NCBI GenBank assembly: GCA_910586535.1
Contig: CAJUHS010000013.1
Coordinates: 30,686-94,685, forward strand
Reading direction: 5' to 3'
Source of the DNA: an uncultured Oscillospiraceae bacterium
GTDB taxonomy: Bacteria > Bacillota > Clostridia > Oscillospirales > Ruminococcaceae
DNA length: 64,000 nucleotides
The translations under genes and the position numbers were made by a program. The first letter of the stretch is position 1. Every line of letters begins with the position of its first letter. The notes beneath the pieces were generated by a model. The model made no database searches. It was given only the letters and a program-made list of their open reading frames with translations, and was not told the origin of the DNA. Of this stretch, positions 49,463-59,241 are shown piece by piece.

Positions 49463-49734
49463 TATAGAACCTCCTCAATGTAATGCTTATAATGCTTATT
49501 TTGTATCCGAAAATATATCGGTACACAAAATGCAGTCATACATACATTATATCACATATTCCGTCAAATTGCTACAAAAATATGTCACAGACGTTAAGTC
49601 TTTTTATTGTGCATTTATAACAAAAAATATTTTCTGTAAATTTTTTTTGTATTTTGTATGCCATAGTACAAGCTTCCTGTTAAATATTTATGCATACGGA
49701 CATAAAAAATACCGCCGCTTTTGTCGCCTGAAAC
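49463..49734 (-). promoter_or_regulatory. hydCBA upstream region with extended -10
   Basis: On the minus strand TGATATAAT (49554-49546) is an extended -10 with a poor -35 (TAGCAA at 49574-49569). The leader contains an imperfect palindrome (GTATCCGA...TCGGTAC, about 49503-49523). No gene and no clear Rex site were found in this spacer. Confidence 0.5.
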
Positions 49735-49773
49735 GCAAAAGGTTCGCACCGTTTCCGTAAGCGAACCTTTTGC
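49735..49773 (-). terminator. Terminator of the LRR protein gene
   Basis: GCAAAAGGTTCGC (49735-49747) and GCGAACCTTTTGC (49761-49773) form a perfect 13-bp stem directly after the gene. Confidence 0.75.
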
Positions 49774-49779
49774 TCTATC

Positions 49780-51072
49780 CTATTTGTCTTTGTCGGTATC
49801 TGACGTTTTGTCAGCGGACGTCTTGTCAGAAGTGGAAGCGCTCACCGCCTTTGAGGTCTCGCCCTTGACAAGCCTGCCCTCCGCGTCCTTTGCGTAGACC
49901 ACTACCTTGAATCTGTACTTTGTTTTTGCTTCAAGACCGCTCACTCTGCACTTGGGATTTTTAACGTCCTTGTACTTTGTGAACTTGCCGGTTTCATTGT
50001 TGTACATATAGACCTTGTAAAGCTCCGCGCCCTCTATAGCGTCCCATGTAAGAGTTACCGAGCTGCTTGTAGCGGTCGTCTTTAAACCCGAAAAAACGGA
50101 CTCGCTTTCACCGGTATCGTACCTATAGGGGATACCGTTTTCCATTGCGTATCTTTCCGCGTCCGAACCTTCCGATACGGTAAGCGTGATCGGCTTCTGG
50201 GTAATTTTTTTGTCACCGCTGAAAAGTGTGGAATCATAAAACGCGCCGCCGTTCTTTTGGAACTTTTCCGAGTCGGCGGTATAAAGCTCAAGAACGTACA
50301 GGGATTTTGTTCCGTCGGCTTTTACGGAACGCTCGGTCTGACCGTCCCCGTCAATGGACGAATAGCAGCCTTTCTTTTTGCAGCCGTACATATAGCCGAA
50401 AACCTCGGCGCCTATAATTTGGGTGCTTTCCGGTATCCTCAGACTTTCAAGCTTGGGGCAGTTGTTGAAGTTGTAGCCGTAGACCGCCCCTGTTTTTTCC
50501 GGAAGATTTACTTCCGTAAGCTCGAAATTATTCTCAAAGGAAGCTCCGCTGAGTCCCCCCAGCTTTGCGTTTGATTTCGTGAAATCAACAGTTTTAAGCT
50601 TGTGGCAGTTTGCAAAGGAACGTGAGCCTATGCCTGTCGTCACATTTCCCTTAAAGGCAACGCTTTCAAGGTTAACGCAGCCGTGAAAAGCGGATCTGCC
50701 GACGCTTGAAATACTTCCGTTTATTTTTACGGTCTTGAGGTTCACGCAGTCGTAAAAGGCGTTGTCGCCAATATAAAAATCCTTGGAAACCCCAGACGGT
50801 ACGGAAAGGCTTGTCACAGAGCTGTTCGCGCTGAATGCAAACTGTCCTATGCCGTCCGTATCCGCGGGTATCTTTACAGCTCCGCCCGTTCCCGTATAAC
50901 CTGTTACTATTCGTTTTCCGTCTATGTCGTCAATAACGAAACCCTCCGCTGTGGTCTCAGCCGAAACAGTTACCGCAAGGCCGCAGTATCTTCCGTATGT
51001 GGGAAGGGCTGTTATCATTCCCGCCGCAAGAAAAAGTGCGGCAAGGCTTTTGGATATTGCTTTTATTTTCAT
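49780..51072 (-). CDS. Secreted LRR_5 (BspA-like) and fibronectin-III protein
   Basis: 430 residues. Signal peptide at 1-39 (LAALFLAAGMITALP ... VSAETTA). Residues about 70-250 hold five or six BspA-type leucine-rich repeats with the recurring F-x-x-C-x-x-L pattern (AFYDCVNLKTVKI, AFHGCVNLESVAF, SFANCHKLKTVDF, NFNNCPKLESLRI). Residues about 325-410 are a fibronectin type III domain (SVTLTWDAIEGAELYKVYMYN). A Ser/Thr/Asp-rich tail ends the protein without an anchor. Such proteins are thought to bind host or polymer surfaces. It follows the acyl-CoA synthetase-like gene by 30 bp. Confidence 0.85.
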   Translation of the reverse strand: MKIKAISKSLAALFLAAGMITALPTYGRYCGLAVTVSAETTAEGFVIDDIDGKRIVTGYTGTGGAVKIPADTDGIGQFAFSANSSVTSLSVPSGVSKDFYIGDNAFYDCVNLKTVKINGSISSVGRSAFHGCVNLESVAFKGNVTTGIGSRSFANCHKLKTVDFTKSNAKLGGLSGASFENNFELTEVNLPEKTGAVYGYNFNNCPKLESLRIPESTQIIGAEVFGYMYGCKKKGCYSSIDGDGQTERSVKADGTKSLYVLELYTADSEKFQKNGGAFYDSTLFSGDKKITQKPITLTVSEGSDAERYAMENGIPYRYDTGESESVFSGLKTTATSSSVTLTWDAIEGAELYKVYMYNNETGKFTKYKDVKNPKCRVSGLEAKTKYRFKVVVYAKDAEGRLVKGETSKAVSASTSDKTSADKTSDTDKDK

Positions 51073-51101
51073 AAAAATTCCTTTCGGGTAAATTGGCGCT
51101 C

Positions 51102-52736
51102 TTATCCCTTATTCTGCTTTGCCACAACGCTTTCGCCGCAGTATATCTCACGGAGCCTGGGCTTTTCTATCTTTCCTGTGGGATTTCTTGGAATTTCTGC
51201 AAAAATTATCTTGTGGGGACGCTTATAGCGGGGCAGTCCGTTGCAGAACTCTGCGATATCCTCTTCTGTGCATTTGCGGCCGGGCTTCAGCTCGATAACG
51301 GCAGCGGCGATCTCTCCCAGACGCTTGTCGGGAAGTCCTATAACAGCCGCGTCCTTTATCGCGTCATGACCACGCAGGAAGTCCTCTATCTGGACGGGAT
51401 AAAGGTTTTCGCCGCCGGAAATTATAACGTCCTTTTTGCGGTCAACGAGGAATATGAAGCCGTCCTCGTCCTCTTCTGCCATATCGCCAGTAAAGAGCCA
51501 GCCGTCCTTCAATACCTCGGCGGTGGCTTCCGGGTCGTTGTAGTAGCAGGTCATCACGCCGGGACCCTTTACCGCAAGCTCTCCCACTTTGCCGCGCTCC
51601 GCTATGTTTCCGTTTTCATCAACTATTTTGGTCTCCCAGCCGAAGCCCGCCTTGCCTATTGCTCCCACCTTGTGGATATTCTCCACTCCCAGATGTACGC
51701 AGCCGGGGCCGATAGACTCGCTGAGACCGTAGTTTGTGTCGTACAAATGATTCGGGAAATATTTTTTCCACCTGGTTATAAGGCTTGGGGGAACGGGCTG
51801 CGCGCCGATATGCATAAGCCGCCACTGATCCGTCTTGTAATCCGAAAGCTTAACCTCGCCGCTTTCTATCGCGTCAAGTATATCCTGCGCCCAGGGCACC
51901 AGCAGCCACACAATAGTGCATTCCTCCGAGGAAACCGCGTCCAGAATTGTCTTGGGCTTAACGCCCCTCAGCAGTACGGTCTTGCCTCCCACAAGGAAAG
52001 AACCGAACCAGTGCATTTTTGCTCCCGTGTGGTACAGGGGAGGAATGCACAGGAAGACGTCGTCCTTGGTCTGGCCGTGGTGGTTCTGCTCAACGCGGGC
52101 GGAGTGCATAAGGCTCATGTGCCTGTGCAGTATCGCCTTGGGGAAGCCTGTTGTTCCAGAGGAAAAATATATAGCCGCAAAGTCGTCGTCCGTAAGCTTG
52201 ATATCAGGCGAAACGCTGGAGCAGTTTGCGGTAAGCCGGTCGTAGTCCTCCGCAAATGTTGGACAGTTCCCTCCCGCATAAAAGAGAAGCCTGTGCCTGC
52301 TTATATCGTCGGCTATCTCCTCGACTCTGCCTATAAATTCCGGACCGAAAACAAGCACGTCGCTTTCGGACAGATCGAGGCAGTACTTGATCTCCTCGGA
52401 GGTATAGCGGAAGTTAAGCGGCACCGCCAGCGCTCCCGTTTTAAGTATTCCGAAATAGATAGGCAGCCATTCGAGACAGTTCATGAGCAGTATGGCTACC
52501 TTGTCTCCCTTTTTGATTCCGCGGCTCAGCAGCAGGTTTGCAAAGCGGTTCGCCTTTTCGTTGAAGACGTTCCATGTGATCTCGCGTCGGTAGTGGCATA
52601 AAGTTCCCGGCTCTATCAGCTCGTACTCCTTCCACGTAACGCGGCGGGTCTCCTGAATATCGGGATTGATCTCAACGAGAGCGGTATCGCTCCCGAATTT
52701 TTCACAGTTCTGTTCAAGAATCTCAGTAATGGGCAT
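51102..52736 (-). CDS. AMP-dependent acyl-CoA synthetase-like enzyme
   Basis: 544 residues of the ANL superfamily. P-loop IYFSSGTTGFPKAILHRH, middle motif NYGLSESIGPGC, LFTGDMAEEDEDGFIFLVDRKKDVIISGGENLYP with hinge and catalytic region, and PRYKRPHKIIF, NPTGKIEKPRLRE with the catalytic Lys near the C-terminus. It activates a carboxylate as adenylate and transfers it to CoA; the acid cannot be read from the sequence (fatty or aromatic). No beta-oxidation genes are near. It shares a strand and a 30-bp gap with the LRR protein, whose link is unclear. Confidence 0.88.
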   Translation of the reverse strand: MPITEILEQNCEKFGSDTALVEINPDIQETRRVTWKEYELIEPGTLCHYRREITWNVFNEKANRFANLLLSRGIKKGDKVAILLMNCLEWLPIYFGILKTGALAVPLNFRYTSEEIKYCLDLSESDVLVFGPEFIGRVEEIADDISRHRLLFYAGGNCPTFAEDYDRLTANCSSVSPDIKLTDDDFAAIYFSSGTTGFPKAILHRHMSLMHSARVEQNHHGQTKDDVFLCIPPLYHTGAKMHWFGSFLVGGKTVLLRGVKPKTILDAVSSEECTIVWLLVPWAQDILDAIESGEVKLSDYKTDQWRLMHIGAQPVPPSLITRWKKYFPNHLYDTNYGLSESIGPGCVHLGVENIHKVGAIGKAGFGWETKIVDENGNIAERGKVGELAVKGPGVMTCYYNDPEATAEVLKDGWLFTGDMAEEDEDGFIFLVDRKKDVIISGGENLYPVQIEDFLRGHDAIKDAAVIGLPDKRLGEIAAAVIELKPGRKCTEEDIAEFCNGLPRYKRPHKIIFAEIPRNPTGKIEKPRLREIYCGESVVAKQNKG

Positions 52737-52921
52737 AAAAATTACCGTCCTTAATTTTCTGAATTATAAAGTAATATACAGTCATTATATCACTTTAAAG
52801 GGTAAAAATCAATATCCCGAAAGAAAAACCTTGCAGATTTTGTTTGTGCATTTTGACGGATTTTGCAGAAAACAATGCCAAAACCGTCCGAACGCGAACG
52901 TCCGGACGGCAAGTCGGGTTT

Positions 52922-55504
52922 TTATTTTGAGATTATAAAATCCTCGGTAAACTTTTCCTGAGCGTTGCTGCAGTCGTTTTCCCTGCTGCGGCGGTCATGC
53001 TCCTCTCTTTCATAAGCGAGCTTCTTCTCATTTTCCTCCAGCATACGTTTGTCCGGCTTGTGGAGAGCGTCGTATCTTTCCACAAATTCTATCGCCGCGG
53101 CTTCGTCCAGAGGCTTGCTCATCAGAAATCCCTGAATGTAATCGCACTTCATATCCGCAAGGAAGTTATACTGCCCAACCGTCTCGATACCCTCCGCCAC
53201 GGTATGTATGCCGAGGTTGTGAACAAGGTCGATTATTGAGTCGGTGATAGCGTAATCGCGCTGATTGTTGTTTATCTCGTCAATAAAGGACTTGTCAATT
53301 TTAAGACACTTTATCGGAAAATTTTTCAGATAGTTCAGCGACGAATATCCCGTGCCGAAATCATCCAGAGCAAGTGCGATGCCCAGATCGTTTATCTTGC
53401 TTATAACGCTGCTCCTGGAATCGGTGAAGTCTATCAGGGTGCTTTCGGTTATTTCAAGCTGGATATTCTTAGGGTTGACCTGAGTTATGTCGATGACCCT
53501 TTTAACGTGTTCAAGGTAGTTATCCCTGCGGAGCTGGACAGGAGAAACATTTATCGACATTATTATGTCGGAATTCAAAGTTTCGTTTATCTGCTTCAAG
53601 GTACGGCAGGCGCACTCAAAGATCCATGTTCCTATCTGAACGATCTCTCCGCTTTCCTCGGCGACCCCGATAAACTCAGCGGGAGGAACTATGCCGAACT
53701 CAGGGCTGTTCCACCTTAAAAGCACCTCGAAGCCGTGGATATCGCAGGACGTGGTTGAGATAATAGGCTGGTAATGGAGCAGCATTTCGCCGTTTTTCAA
53801 AGCGTCGTTCAGGCTGCGGGCGATTGCCGCCTTGCTGTAAATGCTGCGGCTTTTGCAGGAATTGGTATAGAAAGCCACCCTATCCTTGCCGGAATCCTTA
53901 GCGCGGTGGAGAGCAAGCTCGGCGTCACGCAGAAGCAGGTCCGGAGTAAGGTCGTCGTCAGGATAAATGGAAACTCCTATGGAAAATTTAATATAGATGT
54001 TGTCGTTGATTATCTCCAGCGGCTTGTCAAAGCTGGAGTGGAGCTTTTCAAGGACTTCGTATACCGCCGAGGAATCCGTACCGAACTCCTTGACAATGAT
54101 AAATTCATCGCCGCTGAAACGGAAAACGGGATACTGCAGGCGTTTGAGTTCCTTGCCGAAAGCGGCGAGAACCGCGTCTCCGTAGGTGTGACCGAGGGTC
54201 TCGTTGATCCATTTGAAGTTATCAACGTCCATGAACATCACCGCAAAACGGCTGCTGCCGTCTCCGCGTGTGCGTATCATGTCGTCTATATATTCGTAAA
54301 GGCTTACGCGGTTGTTGAGTCCTGTAAGGGTATCGGTGGTGTCAAAGCTGCTTATGACCGCATTCTTTGCCTGTATGATCTCGGCGATTCTGTTGAGGTT
54401 GGCTGCCGCGGCGCCTATTTCGTTCTTGTCGGATATTTTAACACGGTAGTTAAGGTTTCCGGCGGCGATCTCCTCAGTACAGCCGCAAAGCTCGTTGAGA
54501 CCCGCGCTTTCGTATTTAAGGATATTGATTCCGAAAATGAACGCCAAAGCCGCAAGACAGGCAAGAGCAATAAGCTGCTGACCGAACGTTCTGTATACGT
54601 TGCCGTTGATCTCATCGCTGTCAAAAAGCACAATAACGTTCCAGCCGCTGATCCTGCTTGTTTCCCTGTAGCAGTAGACCGTTTCGCCGCCGGAAACGTA
54701 GCTGTCAACAATTCCCGGAGACATAAACTTCTGGGATATAACGTTTTCAAGCGGCTGATCCGACAAGGAAAATTTTTCGGAAAAACCGGACGACGACGGG
54801 CTGTACAGCACTGACGAACCGCACGCTACTATGGGATAGCTTCCCGAATTGAAGGTGTATTTGGAAAGAACGGAAAAAATACTGTCGGCTCTGATCTCCA
54901 TTCCGCAGAAAGCGTAGGTGTTCCCGCCCGAAACGAGAGGAGAAATTACAGTAACGACGTTTTCTTCGGAGTCGAAAATCCCCGGCGCGGTTTCAAGGCA
55001 AATGTATTCGCTGACAGGCGCGCCGGAAATATATTTCTGATACCATGAGCTTTCTTTCAAACCAAATTCCCCGGCTGTAAGCGTCCTGCCGCCGTTCGCC
55101 ACAAGAATGCCGCTGCTGTCGGAAACTATCCATGCGGAAACTGCGTCGGGGTTTTTGGAACAGGCAAGATCAAGAATACCGCTTATATTCAGAGCTTCTT
55201 TCAGTTCAAACGGGTCGGCGTCTGGATCCGCAGAATTTAGACCTATCATATATTCTTCCGTAAGCGGATCCGAGGTTATCTCGTCAAGCTGAGCCGCAGA
55301 AGCCTTTATGTGATCGTTCAGGAGTCCGGAAACAAGCTCGCCGGTATTGTTCATGATCTGAGCGGAATTTGCCGAAACGTTTATCCGGGTAAGCGCAAAG
55401 GACATAGCTCCGAAAACTGCCAGCAGCACGGCCACAAGTACAAGAAATCTTGAAATGATCCGCCTTGAATATTTTGTATTTCCCGCATATGTATTTTTAG
55501 ACAT
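52922..55504 (-). CDS. Membrane Cache-HAMP-GGDEF-EAL protein
   Basis: 860 residues. First membrane segment at about 18-40, extracellular Cache-like sensor (45-290), second membrane segment (about 300-325), HAMP (to about 380). The GGDEF domain has TLTGLNNRVSLYEYID but reads FSGDEF instead of GGDEF, so its cyclase activity is uncertain. The EAL domain has EVLLRW in place of EAL, with SINVSPVQL, LEITESTL, DDFGTGYSSL and KIDKSFID all present, so a working phosphodiesterase is likely. A coiled charged tail of about 45 residues ends it. It adjusts c-di-GMP in response to an external ligand. Monocistronic. Confidence 0.9.
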   Translation of the reverse strand: MSKNTYAGNTKYSRRIISRFLVLVAVLLAVFGAMSFALTRINVSANSAQIMNNTGELVSGLLNDHIKASAAQLDEITSDPLTEEYMIGLNSADPDADPFELKEALNISGILDLACSKNPDAVSAWIVSDSSGILVANGGRTLTAGEFGLKESSWYQKYISGAPVSEYICLETAPGIFDSEENVVTVISPLVSGGNTYAFCGMEIRADSIFSVLSKYTFNSGSYPIVACGSSVLYSPSSSGFSEKFSLSDQPLENVISQKFMSPGIVDSYVSGGETVYCYRETSRISGWNVIVLFDSDEINGNVYRTFGQQLIALACLAALAFIFGINILKYESAGLNELCGCTEEIAAGNLNYRVKISDKNEIGAAAANLNRIAEIIQAKNAVISSFDTTDTLTGLNNRVSLYEYIDDMIRTRGDGSSRFAVMFMDVDNFKWINETLGHTYGDAVLAAFGKELKRLQYPVFRFSGDEFIIVKEFGTDSSAVYEVLEKLHSSFDKPLEIINDNIYIKFSIGVSIYPDDDLTPDLLLRDAELALHRAKDSGKDRVAFYTNSCKSRSIYSKAAIARSLNDALKNGEMLLHYQPIISTTSCDIHGFEVLLRWNSPEFGIVPPAEFIGVAEESGEIVQIGTWIFECACRTLKQINETLNSDIIMSINVSPVQLRRDNYLEHVKRVIDITQVNPKNIQLEITESTLIDFTDSRSSVISKINDLGIALALDDFGTGYSSLNYLKNFPIKCLKIDKSFIDEINNNQRDYAITDSIIDLVHNLGIHTVAEGIETVGQYNFLADMKCDYIQGFLMSKPLDEAAAIEFVERYDALHKPDKRMLEENEKKLAYEREEHDRRSRENDCSNAQEKFTEDFIISK

Positions 55505-55813
55505 AATTTAAAGCTCCTTAGGGAACGACCCCGTCAAATAATAAAGCGCTGCCGAGTTATTATAATCTTTAATTATTATAACATATCGGTCAAAAATTTA
55601 AAACAGTTTTTTTATATTTTATTTTTTTCGTCGTTTTTACCAAACAGCAGTTAAAATTTATATTGTTTTTTCAGCGCATTTTAATTGTACAGCAACGTCC
55701 GCAATGCAAAAACGATCCGCAGGCGCAGGTCGCTGAATGCTTAGCCGCGGTCATACAGTACAGGGTATCGCTGTACCTTGCTGGGCAGTACCGATAAATT
55801 ATAGGTAACTATG
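55505..55813. other. Intergenic stretch without recognised genes
   Basis: Spacer between two divergent genes, AT-rich near the c-di-GMP gene. A small hairpin (GTACAG/CTGTAC, about 55756-55778) is the only structure seen. Confidence 0.4.
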
Positions 55814-55873
55814 TTAATGTTTATACAATTTTAATGAAACGTTAAAAAAGTCACGGAGATTTTCCAGTATACT
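55814..55873 (+). promoter_or_regulatory. Probable activator-dependent promoter of the ABC fusion gene
   Basis: TATACT (55868-55873) has no recognisable -35. Upstream are TTAATG at 55814 and 55831 and TTAAAA at 55842, the last two 11 bp apart, like the half-sites of PhoB/OmpR-type response regulators. No two-component gene is nearby, so this is tentative. Confidence 0.4.
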
Positions 55874-55913
55874 TTTATTTAGCTTTAAATTTTAATTTGA
55901 AAGGAACGTCTCC

Positions 55914-58631
55914 ATGCTTGAACTTAACAGCATTGTCAAGAACTATTCCGCAGGCGGTTCGGATATCCGCGCTCTCAGGGGAATAAGCGTGAAGTTCCGC
56001 AAGAACGAGTTTGTTTCCGTTCTTGGACCCTCGGGCTGCGGAAAGACTACCCTGCTCAATATTATAGGAGGTCTCGACCACTACACCAGCGGCGACCTCA
56101 TAATCAACGGCAAATCCACAAAGCAGTACAGGGACAGGGACTGGGATACGTACCGAAACCATTCGGTGGGATTTGTTTTCCAGAGCTACAACCTCATCCC
56201 CCACCAGACCGTACTGTCAAACGTGGAGCTTGCCCTTACGCTTTCCGGCGTATCCAAAGCGGAGCGGCGCAGGCGTGCTGCGGAGGCTCTTGAAAAAGTC
56301 GGACTTGGCGACCAGCTGGGCAAAAAGCCGAACCAGATGTCAGGCGGACAGATGCAGCGCGTTGCCATTGCCCGCGCTCTTGTGAACGAGCCGGACATCA
56401 TTCTTGCGGACGAGCCCACGGGCGCGCTGGACTCCGAGACGAGCGTGCAGATAATGGATATTCTCAAGGAGATAGCAAAAGATAAGCTAATCATTATGGT
56501 GACCCATAATCCCGACCTTGCAGAGCAGTACTCCACGAGGATAATCCGTCTGCTGGACGGCGAGGTGAAAAGCGACTCCGACCCCTTTGACGGAGTTTCA
56601 GAAAACGCGGGAAATGGTACCGGGGGAAGAAAGACCTCCATGTCATTTTTCACAGCTCTGGCATTGTCCCTGAACAACCTTATGACCAAAAAGGGACGCA
56701 CCTTTATGACGGCGTTCGCGGGGTCTATAGGCATAATCGGCATCGCCCTGATAATGTCACTGTCAAGCGGAGCGCGGGACTACATCGACCGCGTTCAGGA
56801 GGACACCCTTTCAAGCTATCCCTTGACGATAGAGAGCACCTCAATTGATATGACCACAATGATGACTACCATGATGTCTATAGCGCAGGCAAACGGAGAG
56901 AATTTCGAGGACGGGAAAATATATCCCCAGAACGTTATGACTACCATGATGGAAGCCATGTTCGCCGAGATCGCCTCCAACGACCTTAAAACATTTAAAA
57001 CGTTTCTTGAAAGCGGCGAAACCAATATAAACGATCTTGTGAGCGATATCAAGTATTCCTACCAAACGCCGCTCACCATTTACAAGGCGGACACAACAGA
57101 CGGTACTTACCGCGTAAACCCTACGGCGGTATACGACAGCATGGGGCTTTCCCATATGTCCGAAATGAACCGAATGTACGAAAGCTCCATGATGTCGGGT
57201 ATGTTCAGTATCTGGAAAGAGCTTATCTCGAAGCAGGAGATACTGGATTCCCAGTACGATATTTTGGCGGGACGTATGCCAGAAACCGTAAACGAGGTCG
57301 TGCTTATCGTCAACAAATACAATCAGGTGACGGATTATACCCTGTACAGCTTGGGAATCCTCGACAGCAGCGAGCTTACCGCCGCAGTACAAAAAACGAT
57401 AAACGGCGAGACCGTGGAGGAAATAAACACGGTGGAGTCCATAGACTTCGGCGAACTGCTGGGACTTAAATTCAAACTGTTCGTGAATACCGATCACTAT
57501 GCCGAGGAAAACGGAATATGGGTTGACAAAAGCTCCGACGACGGCTTTATGATCAAACAGATAGATAACTCCGAGGACATTGAGATAGTGGGAATTATCC
57601 GTCCTGCGGACAGCACTGCCGCGGCAAACGAGATAGGCTCTATAGGCTATAAGTCGGAGCTTATGACTCATCTTATCAACAAGGTGAACGACAGCGATGT
57701 CGTCAAGGCGCAAAAGGCCGCCCCCGATACCGACGTCTTTACGGGACTTCCCTTTGCCAGTCCGAATGACGAGGAACCCGAAGCGGAGACAGAACCCGAA
57801 AACGCCGCTCCCGCAATGACTATGGAGGAATTGCAGGCGTACATTGCAACTCTCGACTCCGAAACTCAGGCAATGATGGCCGAACAGATAGCGGCGGCTC
57901 AGCAGATGGGTATGCCCGACGACCGGATAGCGGCTTCTTTCGGCGAACAGCTGGGAGCAGATTTTCCTGCCGATACGGAGGAAAGCAGTGTCCCCACGGT
58001 TTCAAGATCCACCTATGAGGAAAACCTTGCGGTCATGGGCGTGTCCGACCTTGAAAACCCAAGCTCTATCAGCATTTATCCCATAGACTTTGAGTCGAAG
58101 AAATACATCACCGGCATAATCGACGACTATAATCAGCGTAAGACCGACGCGGGCGAGGACGACCTCTGCATACAGTACACCGACATCATGGGCATAATGA
58201 TGAGCAGCGTTACCACTATTATCAATGCCATAAGCTATATCCTGATAGCATTTGTGGCGATATCGCTGGTTGTGTCCTCCATAATGATAGGGATTATCAC
58301 CTATATATCGGTACTGGAGCGCACAAAGGAAATAGGCGTTCTGAGAGCCATAGGAGCCTCCAAAAAGGATATTTCCCGCGTGTTCAATGCGGAGACCCTT
58401 ATTATCGGCTTCACGTCGGGCGCATTGGGAATAGTTGTAACGCTTCTGCTGAACATTCCCATAAATATGATAATCGAGCACCTTACGGACGTAAAGGAGC
58501 TGTGCAGCCTGCCTCCCGTAGGGGGAACCGCTCTCGTTGTTATAAGCATGATACTCACGCTTATTGCGGGACTTATCCCCTCGGGCGTTGCGGCTAAGAA
58601 AGACCCCGTAGCGGCGCTCAGGTCGGAATAA
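55914..58631 (+). CDS. ABC transporter ATPase-FtsX permease fusion (MacB-like)
   Basis: 905 residues. Residues 1-230 are a LolD/MacB-type ATPase (GPSGCGKTTL, FVFQSYNLIP, MSGGQMQRVAIARA, IILADEPTGALD, VTHNPD). A linker leads to the first membrane helix (about 265-290, TFMTAFAGSIGIIGIALIMSLS). A large extracellular domain (about 290-760) follows, then three FtsX-type membrane helices at the end (ISYILIAFVAISLVVSSIM..., IGVLRAIGASKKDISRVFNAE, VVISMILTLIAGLIP). The extracellular part has a Met-rich stretch (DMTTMMTTMM, NVMTTMMEAMF, MNRMYESSMMSGMF) and an acidic segment. Substrate unknown. Confidence 0.9.
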   Translation: MLELNSIVKNYSAGGSDIRALRGISVKFRKNEFVSVLGPSGCGKTTLLNIIGGLDHYTSGDLIINGKSTKQYRDRDWDTYRNHSVGFVFQSYNLIPHQTVLSNVELALTLSGVSKAERRRRAAEALEKVGLGDQLGKKPNQMSGGQMQRVAIARALVNEPDIILADEPTGALDSETSVQIMDILKEIAKDKLIIMVTHNPDLAEQYSTRIIRLLDGEVKSDSDPFDGVSENAGNGTGGRKTSMSFFTALALSLNNLMTKKGRTFMTAFAGSIGIIGIALIMSLSSGARDYIDRVQEDTLSSYPLTIESTSIDMTTMMTTMMSIAQANGENFEDGKIYPQNVMTTMMEAMFAEIASNDLKTFKTFLESGETNINDLVSDIKYSYQTPLTIYKADTTDGTYRVNPTAVYDSMGLSHMSEMNRMYESSMMSGMFSIWKELISKQEILDSQYDILAGRMPETVNEVVLIVNKYNQVTDYTLYSLGILDSSELTAAVQKTINGETVEEINTVESIDFGELLGLKFKLFVNTDHYAEENGIWVDKSSDDGFMIKQIDNSEDIEIVGIIRPADSTAAANEIGSIGYKSELMTHLINKVNDSDVVKAQKAAPDTDVFTGLPFASPNDEEPEAETEPENAAPAMTMEELQAYIATLDSETQAMMAEQIAAAQQMGMPDDRIAASFGEQLGADFPADTEESSVPTVSRSTYEENLAVMGVSDLENPSSISIYPIDFESKKYITGIIDDYNQRKTDAGEDDLCIQYTDIMGIMMSSVTTIINAISYILIAFVAISLVVSSIMIGIITYISVLERTKEIGVLRAIGASKKDISRVFNAETLIIGFTSGALGIVVTLLLNIPINMIIEHLTDVKELCSLPPVGGTALVVISMILTLIAGLIPSGVAAKKDPVAALRSE

Positions 58632-58661
58632 TATTATAATATTAAGAAAAGAGCTGATTTG

Positions 58662-59240
58662 ATGAACGTTATCCTCGCCTCGGCTTCTCCGAGACGAAAG
58701 GAACTGCTGGGGTACGTTGTTCCTCGCTTTGACATAATTCCTGCGGACGTTGACGAGACTCTGCCCGAAGAGATATCCGCCGATAAAAGCGCGGAATACC
58801 TTGCCGTAAAAAAGGCTGAACACGTTTCCGCGCTGTACCCCGAAAGCATTGTCATAGGCAGCGATACGGTTGTCATAGTTGACGGAGAAATACTTGGAAA
58901 GCCAGCAAACGAAGCGGACGCATACCGAATGTTAAAAACGCTTTCCGGAAAAATCCACACGGTCGTAACGGGAGTCTGCATTTCAAAAGGGGGAAAAAAG
59001 AAAAGCTTTTCCGAAGCGACGGAAGTTGAATTTTATCCGCTTTCGGACGAAGAGATACATGCCTACATTGCCACGGGGGACCCTATGGACAAGGCGGGAG
59101 CATACGGGATACAGGGAGAAGGCTGCATACTTGTAAAGGGCATAAGCGGGGATTTTTTCACGGTAATGGGACTTCCCGCCGCAAGGCTGAAAAGGGAATT
59201 GTCAGCATTTGCCGAATCAATTGAGAAAGGACTCTTGTAA
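58662..59240 (+). CDS. maf: Maf family nucleotide pyrophosphatase
   Basis: 192 residues. The start NVILASASPRRKELLG is the Maf signature with its phosphate-binding serine and arginines; IVIGSDTVV, LGKPANEADAYRMLKTLSG and DKAGAYGIQGEG follow. The family hydrolyses modified or canonical nucleoside triphosphates (house-cleaning of dTTP, UTP or pseudo-UTP). A TTG directly before the ATG is in frame but not preferred. It lies 30 bp after the ABC fusion gene and 1 bp before the TSUP gene. Confidence 0.93.
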   Translation: MNVILASASPRRKELLGYVVPRFDIIPADVDETLPEEISADKSAEYLAVKKAEHVSALYPESIVIGSDTVVIVDGEILGKPANEADAYRMLKTLSGKIHTVVTGVCISKGGKKKSFSEATEVEFYPLSDEEIHAYIATGDPMDKAGAYGIQGEGCILVKGISGDFFTVMGLPAARLKRELSAFAESIEKGLL

Positions 59241-59241
59241 A

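Noticed and set aside
51093..52601. Open frame of 502 codons opposite the acyl-CoA synthetase-like gene
   Set aside because: The minus strand has all ANL motifs; the plus frame is a by-product of its codon bias.
53774..54814. Open frame of 346 codons opposite the GGDEF-EAL gene
   Set aside because: Antisense to a gene with clear domains; no start signal.
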